From positions 2,232,001-2,296,000 of the forward strand of contig NZ_CP139960.1 in NCBI RefSeq assembly GCF_034424215.1: 64,000 nt of DNA. Reading direction: 5' to 3'. This DNA is from Niabella yanshanensis (GTDB taxonomy: Bacteria > Bacteroidota > Bacteroidia > Chitinophagales > Chitinophagaceae). Positions within the stretch are counted from its first letter, which is position 1. Every line of letters starts with the position of its first letter. The position numbers and the translations under genes were made by a program. This document shows positions 54,492-63,813 of the stretch, in pieces. Under the pieces are notes generated by a model. It saw only the letters and a list, made by a program, of their open reading frames with translations, did not search any database and was not told the origin of the DNA.

Positions 54492-55868
54492 CTATTTTAA
54501 TTGATCCAAAACCTGATACATTTTCCTGATTAAAGAAAGCTGGCTGCCGTTGTAATTATTAACAATCATAGAAAAAATATACTCTTTGCCCACCTTCGAC
54601 TTGTGATAGCCCGTAAAACCTTTCACGCGATTAATCGTTCCGCTTTTCATTTTCATGTCATTGTAAAGAGGTATACCATCATAAAAGTCGGGGTACCAGG
54701 ACTGCGCTTTTGCATACTTTAAAACAGCTACCTCTGCGTGTGGTGTAATCCTGTTTTGAGGAGACAATCCTGATCCGTCATACAAATGCATTTCCTCAGG
54801 GTCTATACCCCTGGTTTTCCAATACTCCTGTACCGCCTCTACTCCTTTTTCAGTAGTGGCTTCCCCTTTCGTCTTTAGTGCTATTGTTCTTATTAGCGCT
54901 TCGCCATAAAGATTTACACTTTTTCGTAAGAACCAGTAAACTATTTTAGCCATTGTTGGCGAAGTATGTGTATAAAGCCAATCTATATTATCATAACGCT
55001 TACCCGTTAACTGTATATTTTCTTTAACTACAACAATACCCTTCAACTCGTTAATGATGGTTTTGGCAAATTGCCGGGAAGGGTCATATATAGAACCGGC
55101 TATTACAAAATCGTTTTTACCGGCAGGTATCGTGCCTTTTAACACACTATAGGCGTTTCCTTTGGATGGATAATACAAACTGGACTCATCTCCGGTCTCT
55201 TTGCCTGCAGCTCTTGCTTCGGATATAATTTTGTAGTTATAAAGAAATGGTTTCGTTCTTAAAACAGTTACCGGATCTCCAATATTAGCGCCCGACTTTA
55301 CGATCAGGTCGAATTGATTCTCGCGCCAGTTCAATCCCTGCGAACCTGCTCCATAATATTGCCCGATATCTTCCCAGGTCCAGCGCGAAGGCAGGCCATC
55401 ATCAGCGATCCAATCTTTGCTGCTGACGATAATGGACTCCAACTGTTTAACGCCTTTTTCTTTTACCGCATTTTTTATGGCCGCCAATATCACTTCTTCT
55501 TTCGTGCTATCCCAACGCCAGCTCCCCAAAGTGGGATCTCCAGACGCCTGTATATAAAGGCTTTTGCCCTTACCAGTATTAACAATACCAAACCTGGTTT
55601 CATAAGTAAAATCTTTTCCCAGAACATCCAGGGCGGTAGCCGCGGTAACTATTTTTTCTGTGGAAGCAGGTGCCAGGCCCGTGTAAGCATTTTGTTCCAA
55701 AACCGGCTCGCCTGTTTGTTCATTAATTACATATAAACCTGCCAGCGCAAACTTTAATTGGGGATCATCATTAAACTCATCCATAGCTTGCTTTAAACCC
55801 TGATGGTCCTGCGCGTAAACACATAAAACGTTCACACAGAATACAAATAGAAAAGCCATTTTTTTCAT
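54492..55868 (-). CDS. dacB: D-alanyl-D-alanine carboxypeptidase/endopeptidase (PBP4, family S13)
   Basis: The 458-residue protein has a signal peptide (MAFLFVFCVNVLCVYAQ) and the penicillin-binding motifs: SxxK in PASTEKIVTAATAL, SxN in KSVNLYGEAL and K[ST]G in MKSGTINRVKGF. A large insert between the first two motifs is typical of S13 enzymes. It trims D-Ala or crosslinks in periplasmic peptidoglycan. Confidence 0.93.
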   Translation of the reverse strand: MKKMAFLFVFCVNVLCVYAQDHQGLKQAMDEFNDDPQLKFALAGLYVINEQTGEPVLEQNAYTGLAPASTEKIVTAATALDVLGKDFTYETRFGIVNTGKGKSLYIQASGDPTLGSWRWDSTKEEVILAAIKNAVKEKGVKQLESIIVSSKDWIADDGLPSRWTWEDIGQYYGAGSQGLNWRENQFDLIVKSGANIGDPVTVLRTKPFLYNYKIISEARAAGKETGDESSLYYPSKGNAYSVLKGTIPAGKNDFVIAGSIYDPSRQFAKTIINELKGIVVVKENIQLTGKRYDNIDWLYTHTSPTMAKIVYWFLRKSVNLYGEALIRTIALKTKGEATTEKGVEAVQEYWKTRGIDPEEMHLYDGSGLSPQNRITPHAEVAVLKYAKAQSWYPDFYDGIPLYNDMKMKSGTINRVKGFTGYHKSKVGKEYIFSMIVNNYNGSQLSLIRKMYQVLDQLK

Positions 55869-56016
55869 TGGGTTAAAGTAATCATTTTACTGCAAAAAGC
55901 CTCAAAATCATTGATATTTTGGCGATAGTAACCAACGGAAGTTTAACGAATGATTAGGCTGTAAAAAAACAGATAAATGTGGATGTTTATTTTACTTTAC
56001 TACAACTTCAATATTT

Positions 56017-56523
56017 ATGAGAAACATACTGGCTGGCACTATTATCGTTTTTTTATCGATCGCAGGCTGTCAAGCATCCCAGCAGGCCACCCAATATGAG
56101 AAAAGAATTGGCGATATAGATTTCGATCCCAAAAGCGATGACAAGAACTTTGAGCTGTGTTATCCCAATACCATCCAACAATACTTTGCATTTACATCAG
56201 ATAAGTGTTTCACTGATTACAAGCCGTATATTGATTCTGTATTTTTTGCTTCGTATCGTTCTATACCACTAAAAGAATCCGGATTAATCAGGATCAGATT
56301 CGTCGTAAACTGTAAAGGACAAACTGATCGGTTCCGATTACTGGCTATGAATATGCGATACGAACCGATGCGCTTTAACAAGCGCATAACCAGCCAACTT
56401 TTATCTATAATAAAAAGCATTAAGGTTTGGCAGGTACAAATGGTAAATGGACAACCGGTCGACTATTATCAGTACCTGATCTTCAAAATCAGAAATGGAC
56501 AACTAATTGAAATACTTCCATGA
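56017..56523 (+). CDS. Hypothetical lipoprotein with TonB C-terminal-like fold
   Basis: The 168-residue protein has a lipoprotein signal ending FLSIAGC (Cys18). The second half (ESGLIRIRFVVNCKGQTDRFRLLAMN through YQYLIFKI, quoted in part) resembles the TonB C-terminal domain seen in many small Bacteroidota proteins. Its stop overlaps the ATG of the TPR gene by 4 bp (ATGA), so the two are translationally coupled. Confidence 0.65.
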   Translation: MRNILAGTIIVFLSIAGCQASQQATQYEKRIGDIDFDPKSDDKNFELCYPNTIQQYFAFTSDKCFTDYKPYIDSVFFASYRSIPLKESGLIRIRFVVNCKGQTDRFRLLAMNMRYEPMRFNKRITSQLLSIIKSIKVWQVQMVNGQPVDYYQYLIFKIRNGQLIEILP

Positions 56524-57299
56524 AAAAGACACTTATAATCCTCTTGTTACTTGCAGGAAAACTTTCCGCACAGCCTGTTTGCAATGCATTTCTTTATATG
56601 AACGATACATTGCAGTACAAGGCGTGTAAGTTGGTAGAAGATATCGATGAAAAGTATTACCAGTTCTCTAAAGAATTTCAAATGCTTTATGATTCTGCCT
56701 TGGTGATATGCCCGTATTTTTCGTGGGGATACAGGGAAAAAAGCGTCGCTTACCTGAAGAGCGGCGATTTCATTACCTGGAAAAAACTAATCGACAAAGC
56801 CGTGCTATACGACACGCTGCTAAACCTGGGTTACAGGGCCTGGTGCCGGTATGAGTTCTTCAGAGACTATGAGGGAGCTATTGCAGACATTGACCTGTTG
56901 GAAACTAAAACGCCGGAAATTGGCTGGGGAATAAATGGCAATTATCATCTCACAGTAACGAAAGCCATCTGCTACAGTGAACTGGGGCAGGGCGCAAAAG
57001 CCATTGACATTTTAAGCACCTACCTTCAGAAGGCACACCCTGTTGGTTTATACGATTACTATCAGTTAGGCGCTATTTATTTCAAAAACAAGGACTATAC
57101 ACGGTCGGCGAGTGCCTTTCGAAAGCAAATAGAGCACCATGAGCTGGCGGAGGCGCACTCCTACTTAAGCCTTATCTATAAAAAATTCCATACGGATAGT
57201 CTGGCCAACCAGGAACTGCAACAGGCCAGGCAGCTGAAGGCCGAAGGTAAAAAGTTACGCATGGTTTACACGCATCACTCTAATACGATATTTTTTTAA
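56520..57299 (+). CDS. TPR-repeat exported protein
   Basis: The 259-residue protein has a short signal peptide (MKKTLIILLLLAGKLSAQ) and several TPR-like repeats, for example PYFSWGYREKSVAYLKSGDF, TKAICYSELGQGAKAIDILS and YYQLGAIYFKNKDYTRSASAF. It is a probable periplasmic scaffold partner of the coupled TonB-like lipoprotein. Confidence 0.75.
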   Translation: MKKTLIILLLLAGKLSAQPVCNAFLYMNDTLQYKACKLVEDIDEKYYQFSKEFQMLYDSALVICPYFSWGYREKSVAYLKSGDFITWKKLIDKAVLYDTLLNLGYRAWCRYEFFRDYEGAIADIDLLETKTPEIGWGINGNYHLTVTKAICYSELGQGAKAIDILSTYLQKAHPVGLYDYYQLGAIYFKNKDYTRSASAFRKQIEHHELAEAHSYLSLIYKKFHTDSLANQELQQARQLKAEGKKLRMVYTHHSNTIFF

Positions 57300-57330
57300 C
57301 TAACAGGTACTCCTCAACCCGCCCTAAATA

Positions 57331-58218
57331 CTATTTTAGTATTCGCACTTTGTACAGCTTTATATCCGGAATACTGATGACCTGGCTGGGATTAATGCTG
57401 TAAATATTAAAAGTCCACCAGCTTTGCTCAGCTTGCGTATATACCAGCCTTTGAGTAGCTTTATTATAATTAGCGGACTTAATATCGTGCTTGCCGGCAA
57501 GAGGTTCAAAAACGGCAAATTGTTGCTTTTTAATATCAAATTTAAAAACATTACGATGCGTACTTACGATCATTTCATTGTCATTTACAGTAGAAAGATC
57601 ATGGCCCCCTTCATCAGGTAGCTTCCAACTCCTCTCTAATACCAGTAATGGTTTTACACTATTCCAGTCCGCCAGCCGATACGATCGCAACTCATCAAAA
57701 CCCAGGGCAAAAAGCCTTTGCAGCTTTCCATTCCAAACTACACCGTGGCCGGAGTAAAGAGAATCTCTGAATAATCGCTGCGCGCTTTTCTTACTATCAT
57801 ACAGTTCTAGGCTGTTACCCATAGCATGAGTTGATAAAGCCACTGCTATCTTCCCGCCGGGTAGCATTTCGGTCGAGTGCGCCATTGGTGCGTTGGCATA
57901 AAACAGCACCTTTTTCGAGGCAACATCTAACAATGCCACCCCGCCACCTGAAGAGGTAATCAACAATTGTTTCCCTCCCTTTACAGGTTTGCACTCATCC
58001 AGCGGCACCATTATTTTCCGATACTCCCCTGGAAGGTCCACTGCATCTCCTACTTTCCAGGTCCAGGTAATATGCGCTTTACCCGGTGTTGACTTCCGGC
58101 TATCGATCATCACTACTTGATCGCCGCCACAGGCCACCAGGTCCGCCTGCGCTCTGATAGTAACTGCTATCAGCGAGGCAATAAGCAACACAAAAGCTAT
58201 TTTAAAATTCTTCTTCAT
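57331..58218 (-). CDS. DUF6528-like exported beta-propeller protein
   Basis: The 295-residue protein has a signal peptide (MKKNFKIAFVLLIASLIAVT). It is built of WD/NHL-like blades (LVACGGDQVVMID, LLITSSGGGVALLDV, HGVVWNGKLQRLFALG, MIVSTHRNVFKFD). The block AHSTEMLPGGKIAVA is typical of the family. There are no catalytic residues I can assign. It stands convergent with the TPR gene. Confidence 0.7.
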   Translation of the reverse strand: MKKNFKIAFVLLIASLIAVTIRAQADLVACGGDQVVMIDSRKSTPGKAHITWTWKVGDAVDLPGEYRKIMVPLDECKPVKGGKQLLITSSGGGVALLDVASKKVLFYANAPMAHSTEMLPGGKIAVALSTHAMGNSLELYDSKKSAQRLFRDSLYSGHGVVWNGKLQRLFALGFDELRSYRLADWNSVKPLLVLERSWKLPDEGGHDLSTVNDNEMIVSTHRNVFKFDIKKQQFAVFEPLAGKHDIKSANYNKATQRLVYTQAEQSWWTFNIYSINPSQVISIPDIKLYKVRILK

Positions 58219-58286
58219 ATAGGAGCCTATAAATTACTTTTATTGTAAGCTTATTTCAAAGATATTTGTTTTTAAATACAAGTTGA

Positions 58287-59573
58287 ATGAGTGAGATCAA
58301 TGCCTCTGTCATCACCATTGGAGATGAATTACTAATAGGACAGACTATAGACACCAATAGCGCTTTTATTGGGCAGGAATTAAACAAAGCCGGAATATGG
58401 GTAAAACGGCGTGTAGCTGTGGGCGACGTATACAGCGATATATGGAATGCATTAGACGAAGAGAAAAAGTACTCCCGGCTGATCATTATAACCGGGGGAC
58501 TGGGACCAACGGCAGACGATATTACCAAACCTTTACTTTGCGACTATTTTAACACCAGACTGGTTCGCAATGAAACGGTATTAGCACATATACACCACCT
58601 GTTTGTGAATGTTTACAAAAGAAAAGTAGCGCTGTCGGAAGCCAATATACGCCAGGCTGACCTGCCGGAAAGCTGTACCGTGTTGCATAACGAGCATGGG
58701 TCTGCTGCAGGGATGTGGTTTGAAACTGAAAACAGAAATGGAGAAAAAGTAATCGTCATTTCAATGCCGGGTGTTCCTTATGAGATGAAAAAAATACTGG
58801 TAAACGAAGCGCTACCAAGAATCACTGCTTATTTTGGTGGCGATATCGTAATTCACAAAGTATTATCAACTTTCGGAATGGGTGAATCGATGGTGGCTGA
58901 AAAACTAGCTACTCTTGAAAGCCAGCTGCCGTCTTATATCAAACTTGCCTATCTCCCTGGCTATGGTATGGTCAAACTAAGATTAACCGGGAGAGGTAAT
59001 GACCGCATTCAGCTGGAAGAAGAAATGAGCCGGTTCTACCAGCAACTGAAAGCTCCTTTAAAGCATATTACCATCGCTGAAAATGACGATACACTGGAGA
59101 TGATCATCGGCCAGCTGTTGCAGAAACAACAAAAAAAAATGGCTACAGCGGAAAGCTGCACAGGCGGTTACATTGCGCATCTGATCACCAGCCTGCCTAA
59201 ATCTTCATCCCATTTTAACGGATCGGCAGTCACCTATAATAACAAGGCCAAAGAAAACATACTGGGCGTCAACCACGAAACCCTGGAAACACAGGGGGCG
59301 GTAAGTGAAGAAACGGCCATTCAAATGGTAGCAGGAGCTCTTGAAAGGTTTGATGCCGATTATGCCCTGGCCACCACCGGCATTATGGGACCTGCCTCCG
59401 ACAACGATGAAAAGCCCGTGGGAACGGTATGGATAGCTGCGGGAAACCGGCAACACATAGTAACCAAACAACTAAACCTGGGTTACGACCGGCAACGCAA
59501 CATCCAAAGTACCGCCCTTCAGGCTTTGAACCTGTTGAGGAAATTTGTTATTGACCAGGGAGGTAAAGAATAA
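58287..59573 (+). CDS. cinA: CinA-like nicotinamide-nucleotide amidase / competence-damage protein
   Basis: The 428-residue two-domain protein has an N-terminal MoCF/COG1058 domain (ASVITIGDELLIGQTIDTNS, IITGGLGPTADDIT) and a C-terminal amidase domain with ATAESCTGGYIAHLIT, GSAVTYNNKAKENILGV and TGIMGPASDN. It recycles NMN formed in pyridine nucleotide turnover. The start is inferred from the first residues of the MoCF domain. Confidence 0.95.
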   Translation: MSEINASVITIGDELLIGQTIDTNSAFIGQELNKAGIWVKRRVAVGDVYSDIWNALDEEKKYSRLIIITGGLGPTADDITKPLLCDYFNTRLVRNETVLAHIHHLFVNVYKRKVALSEANIRQADLPESCTVLHNEHGSAAGMWFETENRNGEKVIVISMPGVPYEMKKILVNEALPRITAYFGGDIVIHKVLSTFGMGESMVAEKLATLESQLPSYIKLAYLPGYGMVKLRLTGRGNDRIQLEEEMSRFYQQLKAPLKHITIAENDDTLEMIIGQLLQKQQKKMATAESCTGGYIAHLITSLPKSSSHFNGSAVTYNNKAKENILGVNHETLETQGAVSEETAIQMVAGALERFDADYALATTGIMGPASDNDEKPVGTVWIAAGNRQHIVTKQLNLGYDRQRNIQSTALQALNLLRKFVIDQGGKE

Positions 59574-59798
59574 CACTTAAAAATCAAGCGGTTAATATTG
59601 AGTACAACAGCATAAAGGGCCTTCAACTAAAAACCAGCCCTAAAATATAAAGGTATACAGTACCCCGGGATCAAGGTTAGAAACTCAACCTGACATTTAC
59701 TGCCGTTTCCCTACTTTTGTGAGGCAACATGAAGCAGAAAATGCAGTTGTACGGGTAGAGGCAGCAAGGTTATAAGAATTATTTAAACTGATATCACG
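59574..59798. promoter_or_regulatory. Leader and promoter region of the E2 gene
   Basis: TACTTTTG (59712-59719) matches TAnnTTTG exactly, 79 bp before the E2 ATG. The rest of this 225-bp gap shows no gene. Confidence 0.5.
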
Positions 59799-61118
59799 AT
59801 GGCAATAGTTGATCTGGTAATGCCTAAACTAGGCGAAAGCATAATGGAAGCAACCATTTTAAAATGGGTTAAAAATGTGGGCGATATCGTAAAAATGGAT
59901 GAAACCATTTTAGAGATTGCCACGGATAAAGTGGACAGCGAAGTGCCCAGTACTGCCGAAGGCGTAATAACAGAGTTATTGTTTAAAGAAAATGACGTTG
60001 TTCCCATAGATGCTGTGATAGCCAGGATAGAGACCTCTGGCCGCGAATCGGCAGCAACTCCTGTTATTATAGAAGCAGCTCAACCGCTGACAGAAAATGT
60101 CATTACTGAAGAAATAAAAGAAACACCTGCAGAAATAGTAGCTACCCAAATAAAAAAAGAGGTAAAATCCCATACAGGAAAGTTTTACTCACCATTAGTA
60201 CTAAACATAGCAGCACAGGAAAGCATTCCTCTCAGTGAACTGGAGCGAATAGAAGGTACCGGTAACGATGGTCGTGTTACTAAAAATGATTTACTGGATT
60301 ATATAGCCAGTCGCAGTAAAAAAGAGGTTTCACTGCCTGTGAAAGCAGTAAGCAATGAAACAACTGCAGGTGCTTCGTCCTCTTACAGCAGCCCGGCTAC
60401 CCAATCAAGCGGAAATCTAGAGATAATCGAAATGGACCGTATGCGCAAGCTTATAGCCGAGCATATGGTACGCAGCGTACAAACCAGCCCGCATGTTACC
60501 AGCTTCAGCGAAGCAGATGTTACCAATATTGTATTGTGGCGCGACTCTGTAAAAAGTAGTTTCCAGCAAAGGGAAGGCACCAAGATCACTTTTATGCCTT
60601 TGTTCATTGAAGCAATTGTAAGATGTATCAAAAAATTTCCGTTAATCAACAGTTCGGTGGATGGAGATAAGATCATTATCAAGAAAGATATCAATATAGG
60701 CATGGCAGCAGCGCTGCCTAACGGTAACCTGATTGTACCCGTTATTAAAAATGCAGACCAGCTAAACCTTGTAGGGTTAACCAAACAGGTAAATCACCTG
60801 GCAGATGCTGCCCGAAACAGTAAACTCAAGCCTGACGATACACAAGGTGCTACTTTCACGCTAACTAATGTAGGCACCTTTGGCAGCCTGATGGGTACGC
60901 CTATTATCAATCAGCCACAGGTAGCCATTATGGCCGTGGGCGCCATTAAAAAGCGCCCTGTAGTAATAGAAACCCCTCATGGAGATAGTATTGCTATTCG
61001 TCATATGATGTATATCAGCATGAGTTACGATCACAGGATTATAGATGGGAGCCTTGGCGCTACTTTTGTTACCGCAGTAGCGAAAGAGCTGGAAAACTTC
61101 CAACCTCCGGCATTATAA
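59799..61118 (+). CDS. 2-oxoacid dehydrogenase complex E2 (dihydrolipoyl acyltransferase)
   Basis: The 439-residue protein has one lipoyl domain (residues 1-80, lipoyl Lys in IATDKVDSEVPS), a peripheral subunit-binding domain (about 128-165: SPLVLNIAAQESIPLSELER, then GTGNDGRVTKND) and a catalytic domain ending in SYDHRIIDG, which holds the active-site His and Asp. Linkers are Thr/Ala/Ser-rich. It could serve a branched-chain or other 2-oxoacid complex; no E1 or E3 gene is adjacent, so the substrate is undecided. Confidence 0.92.
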   Translation: MAIVDLVMPKLGESIMEATILKWVKNVGDIVKMDETILEIATDKVDSEVPSTAEGVITELLFKENDVVPIDAVIARIETSGRESAATPVIIEAAQPLTENVITEEIKETPAEIVATQIKKEVKSHTGKFYSPLVLNIAAQESIPLSELERIEGTGNDGRVTKNDLLDYIASRSKKEVSLPVKAVSNETTAGASSSYSSPATQSSGNLEIIEMDRMRKLIAEHMVRSVQTSPHVTSFSEADVTNIVLWRDSVKSSFQQREGTKITFMPLFIEAIVRCIKKFPLINSSVDGDKIIIKKDINIGMAAALPNGNLIVPVIKNADQLNLVGLTKQVNHLADAARNSKLKPDDTQGATFTLTNVGTFGSLMGTPIINQPQVAIMAVGAIKKRPVVIETPHGDSIAIRHMMYISMSYDHRIIDGSLGATFVTAVAKELENFQPPAL

Positions 61119-61223
61119 CTTTTTAGCCACAATCTTGATTTTGCTCGGCTACAGCCTTACATGCTACACGCATGATAGGTAAAGCCTGCTATGTCTGGCA
61201 TACAGCTATTTTTTTATGAAATT

Positions 61224-61270
61224 TATATTTCGCCAAAACTTCCTTTTTTTACTAATTTTGGCGGAATATA
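61224..61270. repeat. Upstream palindrome flanking the AAA ATPase gene
   Basis: A 15-bp inverted repeat (61224-61238 with 61256-61270, one wobble pair) around a T-rich 17-nt spacer, ending 10 bp before the ATPase ATG. Its core CGCCAAAACT-T-CC followed by T7, and TTTTGGCG on the other side, is nearly identical with the element after the gene. Confidence 0.8.
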
Positions 61271-61280
61271 TTTTTTCATA

Positions 61281-62696
61281 ATGTCTAAATTCATCGGTAG
61301 AAAATACGAGCTGAATATACTTCAGGAATCGCTGGGCAACAGAAATTCTGAGTTAATCGCTATTTACGGCAGAAGACGTGTTGGGAAAACTTTCCTGGTC
61401 AGATAGTTTTTTAAAAAGCATATGGTGTTTGAAATTAGTGGCTTATATAACGGCAATATGAACGACCAGATCAGGAACTTCACCCATGAAATTCATAGAA
61501 GAGACCGGGGCCTTAAATCAGAAAGTCCCTTAGACTGGCTGGCAGCTTTTTCTTTACTGGAAACATACCTGAATAAACTTAAGAAGCCCGGCAAAAAGGT
61601 AATTTTTATCGATGAGTTCCCCTGGATAGCAACCGCAAGGTCAAAGTTCCTGATGGCATTTGAAAACTTCTGGAACCATTATTGCACCAAACGAAAAGAC
61701 CTGATAGTCGTTATCTGTGGTTCAGCAGCGTCTTATATGATACAAAAAATCATAAAAAATAAGGGAGGCTTACATAACAGAATAACACGACAGATCAGGT
61801 TGCTGCCTTTCACGCTGGGAGAAACACAGCAATTTTTAAAAAGCCGGGGTATTGACTATACGTTGTATGATATTACCCAGATTTATATGGCAATGGGCGG
61901 TGTTCCTCACTACCTCGAAAAACTTAGCAAAGGAGCCAGTGTGGCACAGAATATAGATCGCCTTTGCTTTGAAAAGGATGGAACTTTAAGAACCGAATTT
62001 AATCAATTGTATGCCTCCCTTTTTGACGATTCAGAGAAACATCTTACTATAATTAAAACCCTTGCCAACTCCAACAAAGGTATAACAAGGCTGCAACTGG
62101 CCGGGCAAAGTGGTATTGCCAGCGGCGGCGATCTTTCTTTAAAACTTGAAGAACTGATAGAATCGGGGTTTATAAGCGAATACCCTTACTATGGCAATAA
62201 AAAGCAGCTTACTCTTTACCGGCTATCCGATGAGTATTCAAAATTTTATCTGAAGTTTATACAAAACAACCGGAATAGCGGTTCCGGAACCTGGCAGAAA
62301 TTGTACAAAAGTTCTTCCTTTGTTTCATGGGCCGGTTTCAGCTTTGAAACGCTTTGCCTGAAACATATCAGCCAGATAAAAAAAGCATTAAGAATTGACG
62401 CCATTTTCTCTACCAACAGCAGCTGGTTTAATGATGTAGCACAAATAGACCTTTTAATCAACAGGGATGATAATATTATGAACCAGTGTGAGATAAAATT
62501 CTACAACACTCCTTTTACCATTGACAAACGATACTACCTGAACCTGAAGCATAAGACCGCGGCCCTGCAACAGGCTACCCAAACCCGGAAAAACATTTTC
62601 ATTACGATGATTACCACATTCGGACTAAACACAAATAAGTATAGTAATGAATTAGTACAAAATAACATTAAGCTGGAAGACCTCTTTGCAGACTAA
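61281..62696 (+). pseudogene. AAA ATPase with C-terminal DUF234-like domain, interrupted by in-frame TAG
   Basis: From ATG 61281 the frame reads FIGRKYELNILQESL, then the Walker A loop IYGRRRVGKTFLVR, and meets TAG at 61404-61406. The same frame then continues uninterrupted for over 420 codons (FFKKHMVFEISGLYNG) with Walker B VIFIDEFPWIA, the sensor region VVICGSAASYM, a winged-helix segment and the DUF234-type nuclease-like C-terminal part (FETLCLKHISQIKKAL; CEIKFYNTPF). This is the archaeal-type ATPase_2/DUF234 family common in Bacteroidota, of unknown role. A GAG-to-TAG change is the simplest explanation. Initiation at 61422 would give a protein lacking the P-loop. Confidence 0.88.
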
Positions 62697-62701
62697 ATTT
62701 A

Positions 62702-62746
62702 TAACTCGCCAAAACTACCTTTTTTTTGCAGTTTTGGCGAGTTATG
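62702..62746. repeat. Downstream palindrome flanking the AAA ATPase gene
   Basis: ATAACTCGCCAAAACT (62702-62717) and its perfect complement (62731-62746), with a 13-nt T-rich spacer, begin 5 bp after the ATPase stop. They could also act as a terminator. The element shares the core of the upstream palindrome in the same orientation. Confidence 0.85.
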
Positions 62747-62800
62747 ATTTTTACAATGTACCGGTATCCGATACAGGCAAACTATTCCCCGTTTCATACG

Positions 62801-63688
62801 CTATGCAGGCGCTGCCATTCTTTTATTATTTCTTCGCAACAGTATCATATGTAATACCAGTGTGCACATGATTATGGCAGTACCAAAATAAAATCCTTTA
62901 TTCAGAACCTGGTTTTCTTTAAACAACAAAAAGGCCATAAGAATACCGTATACAGGCTCTACACTATAGGAAAGATTTACTGTAAATGCAGATAACTTTT
63001 TTAATGCATTCATTGAAAACTGAAACGCAATAACAGAGCAAACCCAGGCCAATACCAATAACCACAAAAAATCACTCAATGATGGGAGCAGGCTTTCCAC
63101 CGGGAAGGCCTGAAGATAAAACGGCATCACCAGGGAAAGTGTTAGAAAGCCGCCTGTCATTTGCCAGGTAAGCACTGTCTGCATATTGATCCGGCCTAGT
63201 TTTAGCTTTAATAAAATAGGAAAAAGTGCTCCAAAAAATGCGGCCACTAAACCCAGGGCAATCCCTAATTTGTAGGTGGTATCAAAATGAAAGATCAACC
63301 AAATCCCTAATACATTCATCAACCCGAACAGTAATTCTGTCCGGTTGATTCGAACCCTGTTAATCAAAGGTTCTAAAATAGAAGAAAAAAAGCTGATCAC
63401 CGAAAAACAAACCAGGGCTATAGAAACATTTCCATATTTTATAGAAGCATAAAAAAACACCCAATGCAAGGCGCTTATAAAACCAGCTCCGGTTAAATAC
63501 CAGATATCTTTCAATGGTATTTTCTGAATGCGTTTAGTGGCATAAAAAAGCATCCACAAGGTAATGGCTGTAATAAGCAGACGATACCAAACAATAAGTC
63601 CTTCATTAAGTGTAATTAAACGTCCTAAAACTCCTGTAAATCCTGCCAGTAACACAGCTATATGTAATTGAAAAAAAGATTTTCTCAT
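62801..63688 (-). CDS. EamA/DMT-family transporter
   Basis: The 295-residue protein has about ten membrane segments in two EamA repeats: first half with LITAITLWMLFYATKRI and ALHWVFFYASIKYGNVSIALV, second half with SVIAFQFSMNALKKLSAFTVNLSYSVEPVYGILMAFLLFKE (quoted as two adjoining motifs ending PVYGILMAF). It exports or imports small metabolites at the inner membrane; the substrate is unknown. It is divergent from arcA. Confidence 0.9.
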   Translation of the reverse strand: MRKSFFQLHIAVLLAGFTGVLGRLITLNEGLIVWYRLLITAITLWMLFYATKRIQKIPLKDIWYLTGAGFISALHWVFFYASIKYGNVSIALVCFSVISFFSSILEPLINRVRINRTELLFGLMNVLGIWLIFHFDTTYKLGIALGLVAAFFGALFPILLKLKLGRINMQTVLTWQMTGGFLTLSLVMPFYLQAFPVESLLPSLSDFLWLLVLAWVCSVIAFQFSMNALKKLSAFTVNLSYSVEPVYGILMAFLLFKENQVLNKGFYFGTAIIMCTLVLHMILLRRNNKRMAAPA

Positions 63689-63768
63689 GGGGCCGCAAAG
63701 CTAGCTATTTTAAAAATAAGACGAAATAATGACTTTTTAAAGGTTAGCAGTATTAGCGGCCCTTTGCG

Positions 63769-63803
63769 TATTTTTGGGGGAAGCGATCAAACTCATTTGA
63801 TCG
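63769..63803 (+). promoter_or_regulatory. arcA promoter -7 box with a perfect palindrome in the 5' UTR
   Basis: TATTTTTG (63769-63776) is an exact TAnnTTTG match. Eight bases later CGATCAAA-CTCA-TTTGATCG (63784-63803) is a perfect 8-bp inverted repeat that ends 10 bp before the ATG. It could be an operator overlapping the transcript start, or an RNA hairpin near the start codon. Confidence 0.55.
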
Positions 63804-63813
63804 TCCCACCGTT

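Noticed and set aside
61191-61280. Longer start for the AAA ATPase
   Set aside because: The added residues are encoded by the palindrome and are not part of the family; ATG 61281 begins the conserved FIGRKYEL block.
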